From assembly GCF_010894435.1 (NCBI RefSeq), contig NZ_JAAIXZ010000003.1, forward strand, positions 124,001 through 188,000: 64,000 nucleotides of DNA, given 5' to 3'. Shown one piece after another: positions 26,017-35,007 of the stretch. A program made the translations under genes and the position numbers. Numbering within the stretch: position 1 is the first letter of the stretch; each line of letters begins with the position of its first letter. The stretch comes from Pyxidicoccus trucidator (GTDB lineage Bacteria; Myxococcota; Myxococcia; Myxococcales; Myxococcaceae). The notes below the pieces were generated by a model that was not told the origin of the DNA, searched no databases, and saw only the letters and a program-made list of their open reading frames with translations.

Positions 26017-28029
26017 ATGGAGCGATTCAAGAAGGTCCTCGTCGCCAACCGTGGCGAGATTGCCGTCCGAGTGATTCGGACCTGCAAGAAGCTCGGCTAT
26101 CGGACCGTGGCGGTGTTCTCCGAGGCGGACCGCTCGGCGCCGCACGTGCTCGCGGCGGACGAGGCGGTGCCCATCGGCCCGTCGCCCGCGAAGGAGTCCT
26201 ATCTCGTCATCGAGAAGCTCATCGCCGCGGCGAAGGCCTCCGGTGCGGACGCGATTCACCCCGGCTATGGCTTCCTCTCGGAGAACGCCGGGTTTGCTCG
26301 CGCGTGCCGGGACGCGGACGTGGTGTTCATCGGCCCCGGTGCGGAGGCCATCTCGCTGATGGGGAACAAGCGGCAGGCGAAGCTGCGGATGCTCGCGGCG
26401 GGCGTGCCCTGCATCCCTGGCTACGAGGCCACCGACGCGAATGACGAGGCGCTGGCCGCGGAAGGCGAGCGCATCGGCTTCCCGCTGATGGTCAAGGCGG
26501 CGGCGGGTGGCGGTGGGCGTGGCATGCGGCTCGTCCACGAGCCGGCGCAATTGCGTGACGCGCTTCGCTCCGCGCGCTCGGAGGCCACCAACGCCTTCGG
26601 GAGCGGAGAGCTCATCCTGGAGAAGGCCGTTATCGGCGCACGCCACGTGGAGCTGCAGGTCTTCGCGGACGAGCACGGCAACGTGGTCCACCTGGGCGAG
26701 CGCGACTGCTCCGTCCAGCGCCGGCATCAGAAGATTGTCGAGGAGAGCCCGTCACCCGCCGTGAGCCCCGCGCTGCGCTCGCGCATGGGCGAGGTCGCCG
26801 TGGCGGCGGCGAAGGCCATCGGCTACCGGGGAGCGGGGACCATCGAGTTCCTGCTCGCGCCGAGCGGCGAGTTCTACTTCATGGAGATGAACACCCGCCT
26901 CCAGGTGGAGCACCCGGTGACGGAGGCGATTACCGGGTTGGACCTGGTGGAGTGGCAGCTGCGCGTCGCGGCGGGTGAGCGGCTTCCCCTCACGCAGGAG
27001 CAGGTGTCGTGGTCGGGGCACGCGATTGAAGTCCGTCTCTGCGCGGAGGACCCTGCGAACAACTACGCGCCCCAGGCGGGCCGGCTGCTGGCGTGGAGGC
27101 TGCCGTCGCGGGAGGGCGTGCGCATCGACCACGGCGTGCGGGAGGGGCAGGACATCCCGCCCTTCTACGACTCGATGCAGGCGAAGGTGATTGTGCATGG
27201 TCCGGACCGCGAGACGGCGCGCAGGCGGCTGGTGGAAGCACTGCACGAGCTGACCGTGTTCGGCGTCACCACGAACAAGAGCCTGTTGCTGTTCGTGCTC
27301 GGGCACGTGGCGTTCCAGACGGGTGAGTACGACACGGGCTTCATCGGGAAGTACGCGGACGGTGTGACGCTGGAGGCGCTGTACCGGACGCATGCGAAGG
27401 ACCTGGCCCTGGCGGGGGCAGCGCTCTTCCATGGCGAGGCGCTGAGGCTCGCGCGCGAGTCGGGCCTGGACGCGTCGCTGGTCAACTGGAACAGCCCGAA
27501 CTCGTCGCATCCGGTGCGGCTGAAGCTCGCGAGCCGGGAGCGTGAGGAACCCGTCACGGTGCGCCCGGTGTCGGCGGAGCGGTACGAGGTGGAGGTGGGG
27601 AGCGAGACGTTCAACGTAGCGGTGCTCGGGATGTCGGAGGGGGTGCTGGACTTCGCGCTCTCGGGGACTCGTGGGCGCGCGCGGTACTCGCGGGAGGGAG
27701 ACACGCTCTGGCTGGACGTGGGGCATGGAGCGCATGCCGTGTCCGACGTGACGTTCCGGCCTCCGTCGAAGACGGAAGGCGCGGGAAGTGGCCGGCTCAT
27801 GGCGCCGATGGACGGGCGCATCCTGCGCGTGGACGCCAAGCCCGGTGCCTCGGTGAAGGCGGGAGAGGTGCTCGCCGTCCTGGAGGCGATGAAGATGGAG
27901 TTCCAAGTGGTGGCGGACGTGGCGGGTACGGTGGAGGCGGTGAACGTCTCCGTGGGCAGCCAGGTTGCCGCGCGGCAGCTCCTGGTCCTGCTGACGCCGG
28001 AAGGGAAGCAGCCGCCCGCAGCGAGCTGA
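26017..28029 (+). CDS. atuF: acyl-CoA carboxylase biotin-containing subunit (biotin carboxylase + BCCP)
   Basis: A 670-residue subunit. Residues 1-445 are biotin carboxylase (KKVLVANRGEIAVRVIRTC, IHPGYGFLSENAGFARAC, KAAAGGGGRGMR, EFYFMEMNTRLQVEHPVTE). A linker domain follows, and a C-terminal biotinyl domain ends with the lipoylation-like site VLEAMKMEF, with K626 to carry biotin. It pairs with the carboxyltransferase upstream. I chose ATG 26017, preceded by GAGG; a GTG at 26002 would overlap the upstream stop. The substrate (geranyl-CoA or methylcrotonyl-CoA) is inferred from the AtuA neighbour, so the symbol is tentative. Confidence 0.85.
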   Translation: MERFKKVLVANRGEIAVRVIRTCKKLGYRTVAVFSEADRSAPHVLAADEAVPIGPSPAKESYLVIEKLIAAAKASGADAIHPGYGFLSENAGFARACRDADVVFIGPGAEAISLMGNKRQAKLRMLAAGVPCIPGYEATDANDEALAAEGERIGFPLMVKAAAGGGGRGMRLVHEPAQLRDALRSARSEATNAFGSGELILEKAVIGARHVELQVFADEHGNVVHLGERDCSVQRRHQKIVEESPSPAVSPALRSRMGEVAVAAAKAIGYRGAGTIEFLLAPSGEFYFMEMNTRLQVEHPVTEAITGLDLVEWQLRVAAGERLPLTQEQVSWSGHAIEVRLCAEDPANNYAPQAGRLLAWRLPSREGVRIDHGVREGQDIPPFYDSMQAKVIVHGPDRETARRRLVEALHELTVFGVTTNKSLLLFVLGHVAFQTGEYDTGFIGKYADGVTLEALYRTHAKDLALAGAALFHGEALRLARESGLDASLVNWNSPNSSHPVRLKLASREREEPVTVRPVSAERYEVEVGSETFNVAVLGMSEGVLDFALSGTRGRARYSREGDTLWLDVGHGAHAVSDVTFRPPSKTEGAGSGRLMAPMDGRILRVDAKPGASVKAGEVLAVLEAMKMEFQVVADVAGTVEAVNVSVGSQVAARQLLVLLTPEGKQPPAAS

Positions 28030-28052
28030 GCCGGCCGCGGCTGGGGTGCCGA

Positions 28053-28266
28053 GTGGAACGAACGTTCCGTCCACGCTCACTCCCCTCCGGGCAGGGGCTG
28101 AGGTGGAACGAACGTTCCTTCCGGGCCCGACCCATTCCGGCCGGGGGCTGCCGTGGAACGAACGTTCCTTCCTGGCTCGACCCGTCCCAGGCGGGGGCTG
28201 CCGTGGAACGAACGCTCCTTCCGGCTCGTCCGCCTCGCCCGGGGGCTGCCGTGGAACGAACGTTCC
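28053..28266. repeat. intergenic palindromic repeat cluster, locus B (five units, 50-bp period)
   Basis: The 16-mer GTGGAACGAACGTTCC occurs at 28053, 28103, 28153, 28203 (as ...CGCTCC) and 28251, with 50, 50, 50 and 48 bp between starts. The core GGAACGAACGTTCC is nearly palindromic. The spacers are similar to each other (GGGGGCTGCC just before most units, a C/G-rich CTCGACCCGTCCC-type stretch after). It fills the gap between the carboxylase operon and the oxidoreductase gene at 28370. All frames across it are open, so short 'proteins' with WNERSF/GTNVPS repeats are artefacts. Confidence 0.9.
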
Positions 28267-28369
28267 TTCCGGGCTCGACCCGTCCCGTCCCGGGCCGGTC
28301 GTCGGGCCATGGACGCTTGGCCTCTCGCGGCATTGCCCGTCCCGGTGAGCCCGGTTAATCCCGCGCCCT

Positions 28370-29323
28370 ATGCGAGCCATGGTCCTTCCCCGCTTCGGCG
28401 GGCCCGAGCTGTTCGAAGTCCGCGACGTTCCGACTCCTACTGCCGGCCCCGGGCAGGTGCTCGTCCGGGTCCTCGTCTCCGGTACGAACCCGGTGGACGC
28501 CAAGCTGCGCCAGGACGGCACGTGGGCCGGCATCCAGCTTCCCGCCGTCATCGGCTACGACGTCTCGGGAGTCATCGAGCAGGTGGGCCCGGGTGTCACC
28601 GACTTCAAGCCCGGTGACGAGGTCTTCTACACGCCGGAAATCTTCGGCAACCCGCATGGCAGCTACGCGGAGTTCAACGTCGTCCCCGTAAGCATCATCG
28701 CGAAGAAGCCCGCGAGCCTCACGCACGAGGAGGCCGCCGCCATCCCCCTGGCCGGAGGCACCGCGTGGGAGGCCCTGGTGCGGCGGCTCCAGCTCCGCGT
28801 CGGGGAGACGGTGCTCATCCACGGTGGCGCGGGTGGCGTGGGCTCGTTCGCGGTGCAGATTGCGAAGGCCCTGGGCGCCCGAGTCCTGGCCACCTCCGGG
28901 CCGGACAACCTGGAGACGCTGCGCAAGCTCGGCGCGGACGTGGCCATTAACTACCGGAGCGAGGACCCGGCGCAGGTCGCACTGCGCGAGACGGGCGGGC
29001 AGGGTGTGGACGCGGTGTTCGACACCGTGGGCAAGAACATGATTGCCAGCATGCCCGCGACGCGGCCCTTCGGACGGCTCGCGACCATCCTCGGCTTCAA
29101 CGGGGACGTGTCCGCCTTCTACCCGCGCAACCAGACGCTGCACGGCGTCTTCCTCACCCGCGAGCGCCGTCGCCTGGAGGAGATGTCCGTCCTCGTCGAG
29201 CGCAAGCAACTGAAGCCGCTCGTGGAGCGCGTGCTCCCGCTGGAGCAGGTGGCGGAGGCGCACCGGGCCCTCGACTCGGGGCACGGGCGCGGCAAGGTGG
29301 TGCTGACCGTGGCGAAGAAGTAG
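28370..29323 (+). CDS. zinc-independent quinone oxidoreductase-like MDR protein
   Basis: A 317-residue medium-chain dehydrogenase/reductase. It has the N-terminal GroES-like domain (LVSGTNPVDAKLRQDG, IGYDVSGVIEQVG) and a Rossmann domain with the NADPH loop VLIHGGAGGVGSFAVQIAKA. No structural-zinc Cys cluster is present, which fits the quinone oxidoreductase/zeta-crystallin branch. It likely reduces quinones or activated alkenes with NADPH in the cytosol. The start ATG lies 104 bp beyond the last repeat unit of locus B. Confidence 0.88.
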   Translation: MRAMVLPRFGGPELFEVRDVPTPTAGPGQVLVRVLVSGTNPVDAKLRQDGTWAGIQLPAVIGYDVSGVIEQVGPGVTDFKPGDEVFYTPEIFGNPHGSYAEFNVVPVSIIAKKPASLTHEEAAAIPLAGGTAWEALVRRLQLRVGETVLIHGGAGGVGSFAVQIAKALGARVLATSGPDNLETLRKLGADVAINYRSEDPAQVALRETGGQGVDAVFDTVGKNMIASMPATRPFGRLATILGFNGDVSAFYPRNQTLHGVFLTRERRRLEEMSVLVERKQLKPLVERVLPLEQVAEAHRALDSGHGRGKVVLTVAKK

Positions 29324-29477
29324 CCGCGGCTCGCAGGCCGTCCCTGCTACGGACCGGAGCACGGCTTGTTCGCAGGCACGCGTACGGCACACGCGGTAGC
29401 CTGGGCGGTGTCTCGACGCCGCCCGGAGCCGGTTTCCAGCGGCGCCGGGCCGTAAGAGACGCGGGAGGCAGCTCGGA

Positions 29478-30119
29478 ATGGCAGCAGGGCGTCAGAAGGT
29501 GGCGCGCGTCACACGGCGCATTCTCGTCCGGGGGCCTCGCATCGTCCTGCGCGCGCCCCATGCGCAGGACCGCGAGGACTTCCTCGCGGCCACCCGGGCC
29601 AGTCGCGCCTTCCACCGGCCCTGGGTCGCACCGCCCACCACGCCCGCCGCCTTCCAGGCCTATCTCCAGCGCAACGCACAGGACGACTTCGAAGCGCTCC
29701 TCGCCTGCGAGCGCGAGTCGGGCCACTTCATCGGCGCCTTCAACTTGAGTCAGATATTCCGGGGCGGCTTCCAGAATGCCTACCTGGGCTACTGGGCCAT
29801 CCACGGCTTCCAGGGACGCGGACTCATGTCCGAGGCCCTGCAGCTGGTGCTCGCGTACACCTTCCGGACGCTGAAGCTTCACCGGGTGGAGGCCAACATC
29901 CAACCCGGCAATGCCGCGTCCCGGGCGCTGGCGTCACGGGCCGGCTTCCGGATGGAGGGGTTCTCCCCCCGCTACCTCAAGGTGGGCGGCCGGTGGAGAG
30001 ACCACGAGCGCTGGGCGCTCTGCCGCGAGGACTGGCGCCCCACAAACAGCCAGACTCCCGGTCCTGACCAGACCCCTGCTCAGGATTCCCGAGCGCGAGG
30101 GTCTGGCCGCCAGGTGTGA
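29478..30119 (+). CDS. GNAT acetyltransferase, RimJ/RimL type
   Basis: A 213-residue N-acetyltransferase of the RimJ-like group. Typical segments are RIVLRAPHAQDREDFLAA at the start, NAYLGYWAIHGFQGRGLMSE as the acetyl-CoA loop, and LHRVEANIQPGNAASRALAS followed by GFRMEGFSPRYL. It could acetylate ribosomal protein N-termini or an antibiotic or amino acid. GGGAGG lies 9 bp before the ATG. The last 25 residues are low complexity. Confidence 0.87.
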   Translation: MAAGRQKVARVTRRILVRGPRIVLRAPHAQDREDFLAATRASRAFHRPWVAPPTTPAAFQAYLQRNAQDDFEALLACERESGHFIGAFNLSQIFRGGFQNAYLGYWAIHGFQGRGLMSEALQLVLAYTFRTLKLHRVEANIQPGNAASRALASRAGFRMEGFSPRYLKVGGRWRDHERWALCREDWRPTNSQTPGPDQTPAQDSRARGSGRQV

Positions 30120-30308
30120 GCTGAAAGGGAAGGAGCGGCGGGTGTATTGCCTCGACCCCTGGATGGGCGCCATGCAGGCGTCGCCGTACGCAATGCGCCG
30201 TGCCCAGCCCGGCCTGCGTCAGGCCCTACCGCGGCCCGCTGTCCATTCAGCTTCCGGTACGTCACACAGCCACATGTCCCGCCGGCCATTCAATGAGGTG
30301 GACACGTC

Positions 30309-30611
30309 ATGGGTGCTCGGCAGTTTGCGAGGCTGGTCTTCGATGGCGGCTTTTCCGAGCGCGACGCAATGGAGACCCCGATGCGAGGGTACCGGAGCCA
30401 CGTGTGGGCGGAGTTCGACGATGGCACGCATTGCAGGTTGACGTTCTTCGACGTCACCCGACTGGCTCAGACGCTTGAAGACGAGCGCCGAGCAGGTCGG
30501 CCGTTCTTGATAGAGCCCGGGCTCATCATCCTCACGGAGGTGACGCTGGCCAACATGGAGGCCGCCGCTCGTGCGCTCACCTCCGAGGGGTTCTTCGGCC
30601 CTGCCACCTGA
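30309..30611 (+). CDS. conserved-looking 100-residue protein of unknown function
   Basis: A small soluble protein (MGARQFARLVFDGGFSERD...). It has alternating strands and helices: HVWAEFDDGTHCRLTFFDV, then VTRLAQTLEDERRAGRPFL, then IILTEVTLANMEAAARAL. The amphipathic regularity and coding-like composition support a real gene, but I recognise no family. It stands alone, with 189 bp before it and the MFS gene converging from the other side. Confidence 0.6.
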   Translation: MGARQFARLVFDGGFSERDAMETPMRGYRSHVWAEFDDGTHCRLTFFDVTRLAQTLEDERRAGRPFLIEPGLIILTEVTLANMEAAARALTSEGFFGPAT

Positions 30612-30692
30612 GCTGGCTGCCCACCTGCTGCTCGGCATGAGGCCCGTGTTCCATCAGCGTGTCCGTGTGTTCAGGCCCGCGGTGCCTCACCT

Positions 30693-31904
30693 TCAGCTCC
30701 GCGCTGGCTCCTGTGCCGGACTCGACGCGCTCCGCCACAGCACCAGCAGGGCCACGACACACAGCGCGGCACCCGCGGCGCACACGCCCGTCCAGCCCGC
30801 GTGCGTCCACGCCGTCGTGCCCAGCCACGAGCCCGCCGCGCCGCCCGCGAAGTACGTCACCATGTAGAGGGTGTTGAGCCGGCTGCGCGCCTCGGGCTTC
30901 AGGGCGTACACGCGTGTCTGGTTGGAAATCTGGTTCGCCTGCGTCCCCAGGTCCAGCAGCACCACGCCCAGGGCCATGCCCCACAGCCAGCGCCCCAGCG
31001 GCCACATCACCACGAAGGACAACAGCAGCACTGCGATGCCCAGCGCGTTGATGCGCCGGTCTCCCCGCGCGTCGGCATAGCGCCCCACCAGCGGAGCCAC
31101 CAGCGCGCCCACCACCCCCACCACGCCGAAGAGCCCCGCCACCTGTGGCCCGTACTGCTCCGGCAGGCTCTGGAGATACAGCGCCAGCGTGGACCAGAAG
31201 ACGCTGAACGCACCAAACGTGAGCGCGCCCAGCAGCGCGTGGAGCCGCAGCACAGGCTCGGTGCGCGCCAGGTGCCCCAGGGAGCGCAGCAGCGCCAGAT
31301 AGGGCATCTCCGCCATGGGCGGCTGCGCCGGCAGGACGAAGCGCAGCACCCCGCCCAGCGCGAGCATCAGCCCGGCCGCCATCCAGAACATGGCCCGCCA
31401 CCCCAGGTGCGTGCCCACGAAGCCCGCCGCCGTGCGCGACAGCAGGATGCCGATGAGCAGCCCGCTCATCACCGTGCCCACCACCCGCCCGCGCTGCGCC
31501 GCCGGCGCCAGGTGCGCGGCGAAGGGGATCAGCAGCTGGGGAATCACCGTGGTGGCGCCCACCGCGAAGCTGGCCAGCACCAGCAGGGGCAGCGTGGGCG
31601 CCAGCGCCACGCCCACCAGGGCCAGCGTCACCAGCGCGGACATGGTGACGATGACCCGCCGCCGCTCCAGGCTGTCGCCGAGCGGGACGATGAAGAGCAT
31701 CCCCGCCGCGTAGCCCACCTGCGTCAGCGTGGGCACCAGCCCGAGCGCGCTGCCCGAGGCGCCCAGCTCGCGGCCGATGTCTCCGAGCAGCGGCTGGTTG
31801 TAATAGAGATTCGCCGCGGTGGCGCCCGAGGCGGCGGCCATGAACCACACCAGCCCGGGACTCAGGACGGCGTGCGGGGACTCCGGAGTCGGTTGCGTCT
31901 GCAT
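30693..31904 (-). CDS. MFS transporter, 12-span, YnfM/DHA1-like
   Basis: A 403-residue inner-membrane transporter with twelve hydrophobic spans. The first loop GDSLERRRVIV carries the MFS motif between spans 2 and 3, and the N-terminal YYNQPLLGDIGRELG is typical of this drug/arabinose-type exporter group. The second half mirrors the first (GRYADARGDRRINAL). It probably exports a small molecule or drug. It is divergent from the IPNS-like dioxygenase gene at 31969 with a 64-bp gap, so the two may be co-regulated. Confidence 0.88.
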   Translation of the reverse strand: MQTQPTPESPHAVLSPGLVWFMAAASGATAANLYYNQPLLGDIGRELGASGSALGLVPTLTQVGYAAGMLFIVPLGDSLERRRVIVTMSALVTLALVGVALAPTLPLLVLASFAVGATTVIPQLLIPFAAHLAPAAQRGRVVGTVMSGLLIGILLSRTAAGFVGTHLGWRAMFWMAAGLMLALGGVLRFVLPAQPPMAEMPYLALLRSLGHLARTEPVLRLHALLGALTFGAFSVFWSTLALYLQSLPEQYGPQVAGLFGVVGVVGALVAPLVGRYADARGDRRINALGIAVLLLSFVVMWPLGRWLWGMALGVVLLDLGTQANQISNQTRVYALKPEARSRLNTLYMVTYFAGGAAGSWLGTTAWTHAGWTGVCAAGAALCVVALLVLWRSASSPAQEPARS

Positions 31905-31968
31905 GGGGGCGCGCGGCGCACTCTGGCGCCGGCCTCCCCCCGGGTCCAGACCTGTGTAGGCTCACGGC

Positions 31969-32997
<1,029 letters not shown>

Positions 32998-32998
32998 C

Positions 32999-33526
32999 TC
33001 ACCGCGCTTCCAGCTCCTCGGGGTGGAACACGCGTGAGGCCACGCGGTCCAGCACCTCGTCGCCCCACTTGATGCTGGCCTTCATCAGCCGGCGCATGTC
33101 CTTGGCGAAGGCGCGCTCCGTGGGCATCCGCGTGTACAGGCGGCTGAGGAACAGGCCCCGGTTCTCCGGCTCGTAGTCCACCGAGCCGCCGCCCGTGTCG
33201 ACGCCCTCGCGCTCCTCCGCCCGGAAGCCGTCGATGACGCCCGGCTTCGGCACCTCGCGGAAGCGGTACACCAGGGCGCTGCACTCCAGCGCCCCGGCTT
33301 CCTCATTCCACTCGAAGTAGAGACTCGCTCCTCCGGCGGAGATGCCGCCGAAGCCCTGGGGGTTGATGCCCTGGCTGGGCGCGGTGCCTTCCTCGCCGAG
33401 GTAACCCTGCACCAGCCGCTGCGCGGACTCGCGCGTCAGCGGGGTGTTCTCAGGAGCGGCCGGGGCCAGGACGGAGACCCAGGACCGCAGCAGGCCGGCG
33501 AGGCCACTGCGCGGAGCGGTCGCCAT
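32999..33526 (-). CDS. 175-residue protein of unknown function paired with the hydrolase at 33530
   Basis: The gene begins 3 bp after the hydrolase stop on the same strand, so the two are translated as a pair. After a 25-residue N-terminal stretch the protein has a strand-helix pattern (GGASLYFEWNEEAGALEC, RGLFLSRLYTRMP, AKDMRRLMKASIKWGDEVL). That order of strands followed by two helices recalls CesT/Tir-type secretion chaperones, but the likeness is by eye only. An immunity or accessory role for the hydrolase is an alternative. No signal peptide. Confidence 0.6.
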   Translation of the reverse strand: MATAPRSGLAGLLRSWVSVLAPAAPENTPLTRESAQRLVQGYLGEEGTAPSQGINPQGFGGISAGGASLYFEWNEEAGALECSALVYRFREVPKPGVIDGFRAEEREGVDTGGGSVDYEPENRGLFLSRLYTRMPTERAFAKDMRRLMKASIKWGDEVLDRVASRVFHPEELEAR

Positions 33527-33529
33527 GGC

Positions 33530-34495
33530 CTAGCGCTCGAAGTTGCCCGCGCGCGCCTGGTCGAACGGAACGCGCTGGTTGAGGTAGATGGACTCGAAGC
33601 CGTGCGCGTCGATGGGGTTGAGGCGGAACTCGTTGAAGTGCCGCACCTGCGAGCCCTTGCCGCCGTCGGCGATGGGGTTCCACTTGTCGGCCACCGGGCC
33701 GAGGCCGAAGAGGCCCGGCACCGGGTCGCCGCGGTTGACGTAGTGCACGTAGTTCGGGCCGTCCGGGTAGCGGGTCGCCGCGGCGCCGAAGGTCTCCACG
33801 TTGATGCGGCTCATCATCTGCTGCGTCTGCTCCGTGGACATCCCGTCTTCAATGCGCAGCCGCCTCTGGACGTCTCCCAGCGCGCGGCTGGAGATGAGGC
33901 CTCCCTGGCTGTGCGCCATCAGGTGCACTTCCCGGCCCGCCTTGATTTCGTTGTAGAGCGTGTCCGCCAGCGTATCCACGGCGGGGTTGTGGCCCTTGTC
34001 CAGCTTGTCCTTCACGCACTGGGTCAGGTCCGCGGCCATGCCCTCGGTGGCGTTGTGGATGCCGATGACGCGCGCGCCCGTGGTGTCCGCGATGGACTGG
34101 AGGCTGTTGGACTGCGCCTCCTTCGACGTCTGGATGCCGTTGACGTAGAGGATGGTCTGCGTCGCGTTGGGGTTGTTGCGCGGCGTGACGGCGGGGATGT
34201 CGCTCAGCGCGGTGTCCGGCCCGAAGGTCTGCCCGCCAGCGCCCACGAACTTCCCGTCATGCACGCGGTCCGGCTGGTTGCCGAAGCCGAACACGCCGGC
34301 CACGGCCTGGGTGGCCTGCGCCGCCTTGGTCTCGAAGCCGTCCACCACCTGGCCTACCCGACGGCCGCCCGCGACGGCGACGTCCTTCACACCCTCGGCG
34401 ACGTTGCCCACCGCCTCCGTCGCGTTGTTCACGACGCGCCCGGCAGTGTTGGCGACCTGGGTGACGACCTGACGTGCTCGCTGAAGGGGATTCAT
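33530..34495 (-). CDS. alpha/beta-hydrolase fold protein, possible secreted lipase/effector
   Basis: A 321-residue protein. Residues 1-75 are an Ala/Val-rich amphipathic stretch (QVVTQVANTAGRVVNNATEAV) without a signal peptide. The hydrolase part has ILYVNGIQTS (oxyanion side), then the nucleophile elbow VHLMAHSQGGLIS, with Ser in H-S-Q-G-G, and Asp/His candidates in RINVETFGAAATR and DAHGFESIYL. The long helical leader and the coupled partner gene downstream are like secreted lipase effectors with their chaperone or immunity protein, but that is inference. Confidence 0.72.
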   Translation of the reverse strand: MNPLQRARQVVTQVANTAGRVVNNATEAVGNVAEGVKDVAVAGGRRVGQVVDGFETKAAQATQAVAGVFGFGNQPDRVHDGKFVGAGGQTFGPDTALSDIPAVTPRNNPNATQTILYVNGIQTSKEAQSNSLQSIADTTGARVIGIHNATEGMAADLTQCVKDKLDKGHNPAVDTLADTLYNEIKAGREVHLMAHSQGGLISSRALGDVQRRLRIEDGMSTEQTQQMMSRINVETFGAAATRYPDGPNYVHYVNRGDPVPGLFGLGPVADKWNPIADGGKGSQVRHFNEFRLNPIDAHGFESIYLNQRVPFDQARAGNFER

Positions 34496-34523
34496 GGGGG
34501 CTCCGAGGGAAGTTTGGGGGAGG

Positions 34524-34585
34524 GTATAAAACGCCCGTGTAGATCATTGTCGCAAGGGCGCACGGGGAGTTGCGTCTCCCTGTGC
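34524..34585 (-). promoter_or_regulatory. hairpin and promoter-like boxes upstream of the hydrolase gene
   Basis: On the minus strand a near-perfect 10-bp stem with 6-base loop (34560-34585, arms GCACAGGGAG/CTCCCCGTGC) sits between the MIP18-like gene and the hydrolase. It may end the upstream transcript. Just after it come TTGCGA (34550-34555) and TTATAC (34524-34529), 20 bp apart, a loose sigma-70-like pair in otherwise GC-rich DNA. The spacing is longer than ideal. Confidence 0.38.
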
Positions 34586-34635
34586 GATTCCTGGCGCCAA
34601 CTTCCCTACACGCCTGAATCCGAGGGGTTGCGGGC

Positions 34636-35007
34636 TCACGCGTCGCGGGTGCGGGCCTCGTCGCGAGGCATCAACCGGCCTCCGAGCATGGTGATCCGCT
34701 TCGCCGCCAGCCGCGCGCGGGCGTCCGGGTGGATGTCCCCGGGCGTCCACTGGAGGTCCTGGTCGAACTCCACGTGGACCGACGCGACGCCCTCCTGGCC
34801 GGTGAGGCGCTGCTCGATTTCGCGCATGAAGTACGCGGCCATCATGCACATGGGAGAGGTGATGTGCAGGCGCACCGTCACCCGGCCCTCCGTGCAGTCC
34901 AGGGACTGAATCAGCCCCATCTCACCGATTCCCAGCGGCACGCCGGTGGCCAGGCTGCACGGATCCGGGATGTCCTGGATGCGTGCCCGCGCCTCTTGCG
35001 CGTTCAC
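34636..35007 (-). CDS. MIP18/DUF59-family metal-sulfur cluster assembly factor
   Basis: A 123-residue DUF59 protein, the family of SufT, PaaD and MIP18, which help mature Fe-S proteins. The pattern is typical: DPCSLATGVPLGIGEMGLIQ, then RLHITSPMCMMAAYFMREIE with the conserved Cys, then VASVHVEFDQDLQWTPGD. The GTG start at 35007 overlaps the TGA of the amidohydrolase gene (GTGA), so translation is coupled. The pairing suggests that this factor serves the amidohydrolase or a shared pathway. Confidence 0.88.
   Translation of the reverse strand: MNAQEARARIQDIPDPCSLATGVPLGIGEMGLIQSLDCTEGRVTVRLHITSPMCMMAAYFMREIEQRLTGQEGVASVHVEFDQDLQWTPGDIHPDARARLAAKRITMLGGRLMPRDEARTRDA

Noticed and set aside
28053-28348. 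Possible small repetitive proteins with NERSF/GTNVPS units
   Set aside because: All frames across locus B are open because of the repeat itself; no ribosome site or conserved start is seen.
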